From: Ectothiorhodospiraceae bacterium
Lineage (GTDB): Bacteria > Pseudomonadota > Gammaproteobacteria > Nitrococcales > AK92
Assembly (NCBI GenBank): GCA_029263635.1
Contig: JAJUFY010000014.1
Span: forward strand, 1-15,050
DNA: 15,050 nt
Reading direction: 5' to 3'
The notes under the pieces are model-generated. The model saw only the letters and a list, made by a program, of their open reading frames with translations. It was not told where the DNA came from and ran no database searches. This document shows positions 13,369-15,050 of the stretch, piece by piece (positions within the stretch are counted from its first letter, which is position 1; each line of letters opens with the position of its first letter). A program made the translations under genes and the position numbers.

Positions 13369-14001
13369 TCAACCAGCCTGCACCGACAGTGCTATCAGCC
13401 ACTGCGCAAGGTAATAGCTGCTCAGCAGCAGTGCCTGGGCGGCGGCGAAGGGGCGGACGAAGCGGTCCAGGGCGAGGATGGAGTCGGAGAGGATGAACAG
13501 CGTCGCGCCGGCGAGCGCCAGCAGGGCGCGCAGGTCGCCGTGCAGCGCCCATTGCGCGGCCGCCTGCCAGCCCATGGCGCTCAGCACGACGGCGTAGGCG
13601 ATCACCGGCAGCCGCAGGCGCCCTGTCCGCGGCAGCAGCATGCCCAGCAGCAGCACGCTGTAGACGGCAAAGACCAGCAGGCCGGGCAGGGCCGGTGTGC
13701 CGTCTGCCTGCTGGGCAAAGGCGGCGATATAGAACAGGTGAGCGATCAGAAAACTCACCAGCCCGGCGACGAAACGGTCGCGCGGCAGCATCAGGAACAC
13801 ATCGCCGGCCAGCGAGAACAGCAAGCCCAGCACGATCAGCCATTGGTAAGCGGGCGTTACCGGCGGCGACGCGAGCAGCGCCAGCAGCAGAATGAGGACG
13901 GTGGTCAGCGGCTTGAACAGGTAGACCAGCGGCCCCGGTCCGCGGTATTTGCCGAGGATGGCCAGACAGGCGCTGACGGCGGTAAGCAGGGGGAGCCACA
14001 C
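13369..14001 (-). CDS. Lysoplasmalogenase-like membrane protein (YhhN family)
   Basis: A 210-residue, highly hydrophobic protein with about eight membrane segments, of the YhhN/TMEM86 family (PF07947). Conserved polar sites within membranes are visible: Lys30-Pro31 (YLFKPLTT), Gly66-Asp67 (SLAGDVFLML), His87 (FLIAHLFYIAAF) and Asp173 in LFILSDSILALDRF. Characterised relatives hydrolyse the vinyl-ether bond of lysoplasmalogens. Many bacteria with this gene lack known plasmalogens, so the true substrate here is uncertain. The GTG at 14001 is chosen because GAGG lies 9 nt upstream and the length then matches the family. The longer frame from 14133 would begin inside a REP-like repeat and is Arg-rich. 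It lies downstream of the peroxiredoxin gene on the same strand, separated by that repeat. Confidence 0.85.
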   Translation of the reverse strand: MWLPLLTAVSACLAILGKYRGPGPLVYLFKPLTTVLILLLALLASPPVTPAYQWLIVLGLLFSLAGDVFLMLPRDRFVAGLVSFLIAHLFYIAAFAQQADGTPALPGLLVFAVYSVLLLGMLLPRTGRLRLPVIAYAVVLSAMGWQAAAQWALHGDLRALLALAGATLFILSDSILALDRFVRPFAAAQALLLSSYYLAQWLIALSVQAG

Positions 14002-14056
14002 GGGAGCAAGCCTCGGGTTATTGTTGATTGTGGTGGCGGTTGCCTTGCAGTCCCGA

Positions 14057-14133
14057 TTGCAGGAGCGGCGTCCTCGCCCTCTATCCCTCTCCCGCAGGGG
14101 AAGGCGATCGCGACGGGGACGTCGCTCCCACAT
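14057..14133. repeat. REP/BIME-like pair of inverted repeat units
   Basis: Two related units face each other: GGAGCGGCGTCC (14062-14073) and GGACGTCGCTCC (14117-14128), inverted copies with one mismatch, 43 bp apart. The similarity extends beyond the arms (TTGCAGGAGCGGCGTCC on plus, TGTGGGAGCGACGTCC on minus). The right unit also forms its own hairpin, GCGACG/CGTCGC with a 4-nt loop (14110-14125). The spacer has CCCTCTCCC-type sequence. GGAGCG-GCGTC/GACGTC units are common REP-type repeats in pseudomonads and xanthomonads. It sits just after the peroxiredoxin stop and may act as a terminator or mRNA stabiliser. Confidence 0.6.
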
Positions 14134-14148
14134 GGACCTAAAGGTTGG

Positions 14149-14625
14149 TCAGAGCTGGCTTAGCACCGTTTCGGCGCTGCTCTTGTCGACGCCCTTGGTG
14201 TCGATGCCGATCCACTGCACCACGCCGTCCTCGGCAATGAGCGCAAAGCGCTGGCTGCGCACGCCCATCCCCCAGCCGCTGGCATCCAGTTCCAGTCCCA
14301 GGGCCCGGGCGAATTCGGCATTGCCGTCGGCCAGCATCAGGATCTGCTCGGCGTTCTGGTCCTTCTGCCAGGCACTCATGACGAAGGCGTCGTTGACCGA
14401 CACGCAGGCGATCCGGTCCACGCCCTTGGCGAGGATCTTGTCGGCGTTGACGACGAAGCCCGGCATATGGGCCTGCGAGCAGCCGGGGGTGAAGGCGCCG
14501 GGTACGGCGAACAGCACGACCCGCTTGCCGCTGAAGACCTCTTGGGTCGAGATCGGCTCGGGGCCGTTGGCGCCCATGGTCTTGAGTTCGACGTCTGGAA
14601 TTTTGTCCCCTACCTGGATGGGCAT
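14149..14625 (-). CDS. Peroxiredoxin, Prx5-type
   Basis: A 158-residue peroxiredoxin of the Prx5/redoxin type. The active site PGAFTPGCSQAHMPGF (42-57) holds the peroxidatic Cys49 in the P-x3-T-x2-C motif. The usual N-terminal MPIQVGDKIPDVEL, the VNDAFVMSAWQKDQ block and the GVRSQRFALIAEDGVV strand with its conserved Arg are also present. The only other cysteine seen is near residue 74 (RIACVSV). It probably works as a one-Cys or atypical two-Cys enzyme with glutathione/glutaredoxin or thioredoxin as reductant, removing hydrogen and organic peroxides in the cytosol. The ATG at 14625 has AAGGAG with good spacing. It lies 73 nt after the OsmC-type gene on the same strand, so the two may form a peroxide-defence operon. 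Confidence 0.93.
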   Translation of the reverse strand: MPIQVGDKIPDVELKTMGANGPEPISTQEVFSGKRVVLFAVPGAFTPGCSQAHMPGFVVNADKILAKGVDRIACVSVNDAFVMSAWQKDQNAEQILMLADGNAEFARALGLELDASGWGMGVRSQRFALIAEDGVVQWIGIDTKGVDKSSAETVLSQL

Positions 14626-14698
14626 ATACGTCTCCTTGTTGGTTTGACGGCCGCTGCCAGCTTGCCTGCCGGCGGCGGGCTTGTCATCCCCGGCGCCA

Positions 14699-15050
14699 TC
14701 ACAGCAGGGACGCCTCCAGGCTGATGGCGAGCCCGCCGCGAAGCACGTTGGAGACCGGGCACTGCTTCTCGGCTTCCTCCGCCAGCCGTTTGAAATCGGC
14801 CTCGTCGAGCCCGGGCACGCGCCCCCGCGCAACCAGATGCATCCGGGTGATCTTGAGATTCTCCATGGTGATGGTCGCACGGACGTCGATCTCCTCGGGC
14901 GTATGTCCCTGCGATGCCAGGTAGTTGGCGAAAGCCATGCTGTAGCAGCCGGCATGGGCGGCGGCGATCAGCTCTTCCGGATTGGTGCCCTGGGAATTCT
15001 CGAAGCGGGTGGCGTAGGAGAACGGCGTGTCGTTCAGTACGCCGCTGGTA
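14699..15050 (-). CDS. osmC: OsmC-type peroxiredoxin, C-terminal 116 residues (runs off right edge)
   Basis: The N-terminus lies beyond position 15050. The visible part reads TSGVLNDTPFSYATRF, then NSQGTNPEELIAAAHAGCYSMAFANYL, and later DEADFKRLAEEAEKQCPVSNVLRGG. It aligns well with E. coli OsmC as I remember it (ESGVLNQQPYGFNTRFEGEKGTNPEELIGAAHAACFS). Both redox cysteines are present, in HAGCYS and KQCPVS. OsmC reduces organic hydroperoxides in the cytosol as a dimer, and is typically induced by osmotic or stationary-phase stress. TNPEELIAAAHAGC points to the OsmC branch rather than Ohr. It ends at 14699, 73 nt before the Prx5-type gene. About 25 N-terminal residues are probably missing from the window. 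Confidence 0.92.
   Translation of the reverse strand, partial: TSGVLNDTPFSYATRFENSQGTNPEELIAAAHAGCYSMAFANYLASQGHTPEEIDVRATITMENLKITRMHLVARGRVPGLDEADFKRLAEEAEKQCPVSNVLRGGLAISLEASLL

Noticed and set aside
14002..14133. N-terminal extension of the lysoplasmalogenase to 254 residues
   Set aside because: The extra residues are Arg-rich and translate the REP-like repeat. The GTG at 14001 has a ribosome binding site and gives the normal family length.
14180..14210. Further TGTCGA hexamers inside the peroxiredoxin gene
   Set aside because: They lie within coding sequence and have no CGAC at 17 nt. They are background for this GC-rich hexamer.
1..15050. tRNA, rRNA, riboswitch, CRISPR array, insertion sequence, phage or toxin-antitoxin genes
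   Set aside because: I looked for their hallmarks (cloverleaf ends, regular repeats, transposase motifs, small paired genes) and saw none. A covariance-model search would be needed to exclude small RNAs.

Overview
This window is high-GC DNA, densely packed with genes, and looks like the chromosome of a free-living gammaproteobacterium. A pseudomonad, a xanthomonad or a relative would fit the gene content and a REP-like intergenic repeat, but the sequence does not fix the genus. No rRNA, tRNA, CRISPR array, IS element or phage gene was seen.

Layout from left to right. (1) 1-1486, all minus strand: the N-terminus of a Na/Pi-cotransporter-type protein running off the left edge, a host-attachment (AtsE-type) protein, and a YitT-type membrane protein. 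(2) 1598-7946, minus strand: a complete tripartite RND multidrug efflux operon of MexEF-OprN/OqxAB/AdeFGH type. Its order is lipoprotein adaptor, a small antibiotic-biosynthesis-monooxygenase (ABM) protein, HAE1-type RND pump, and NodT-type outer-membrane channel. It ends in a long hairpin. (3) 8227-9189, plus strand: a divergent LysR-type regulator. (4) 9317-10243, plus: a quinone-oxidoreductase-like MDR protein behind a MerR/SoxR-like operator-promoter. It converges, across a 24-bp perfect palindrome, on a minus-strand NADPH-dependent FMN reductase with a TTG start. (5) 11146-13342, plus: an ECF42-type sigma factor with a long C-terminal extension, its characteristic DGPF (YCII-like) partner, and a GFA/CENP-V-type zinc protein. 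(6) 13369-15050, minus: a YhhN-type lysoplasmalogenase, a Prx5-type peroxiredoxin, and an OsmC-type peroxidase cut by the right edge. A paired REP-like repeat lies between the lysoplasmalogenase and the peroxiredoxin.

How the genes may work together: most genes suit defence against redox-active or toxic organic compounds (efflux, ABM, quinone/flavin reductases, thiol peroxidases). The most interesting signal is a shared promoter pattern, TGTCGA-N17-CGAC. It occurs at the right distance in front of the DGPF gene, which is the textbook ECF42 target. It occurs again, with identical spacing, 28 nt upstream of the efflux adaptor start. This suggests that the ECF42 sigma factor in the window may also drive the efflux operon about 3 kb away, in addition to the divergent LysR regulator. 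That link is inferred from sequence only.
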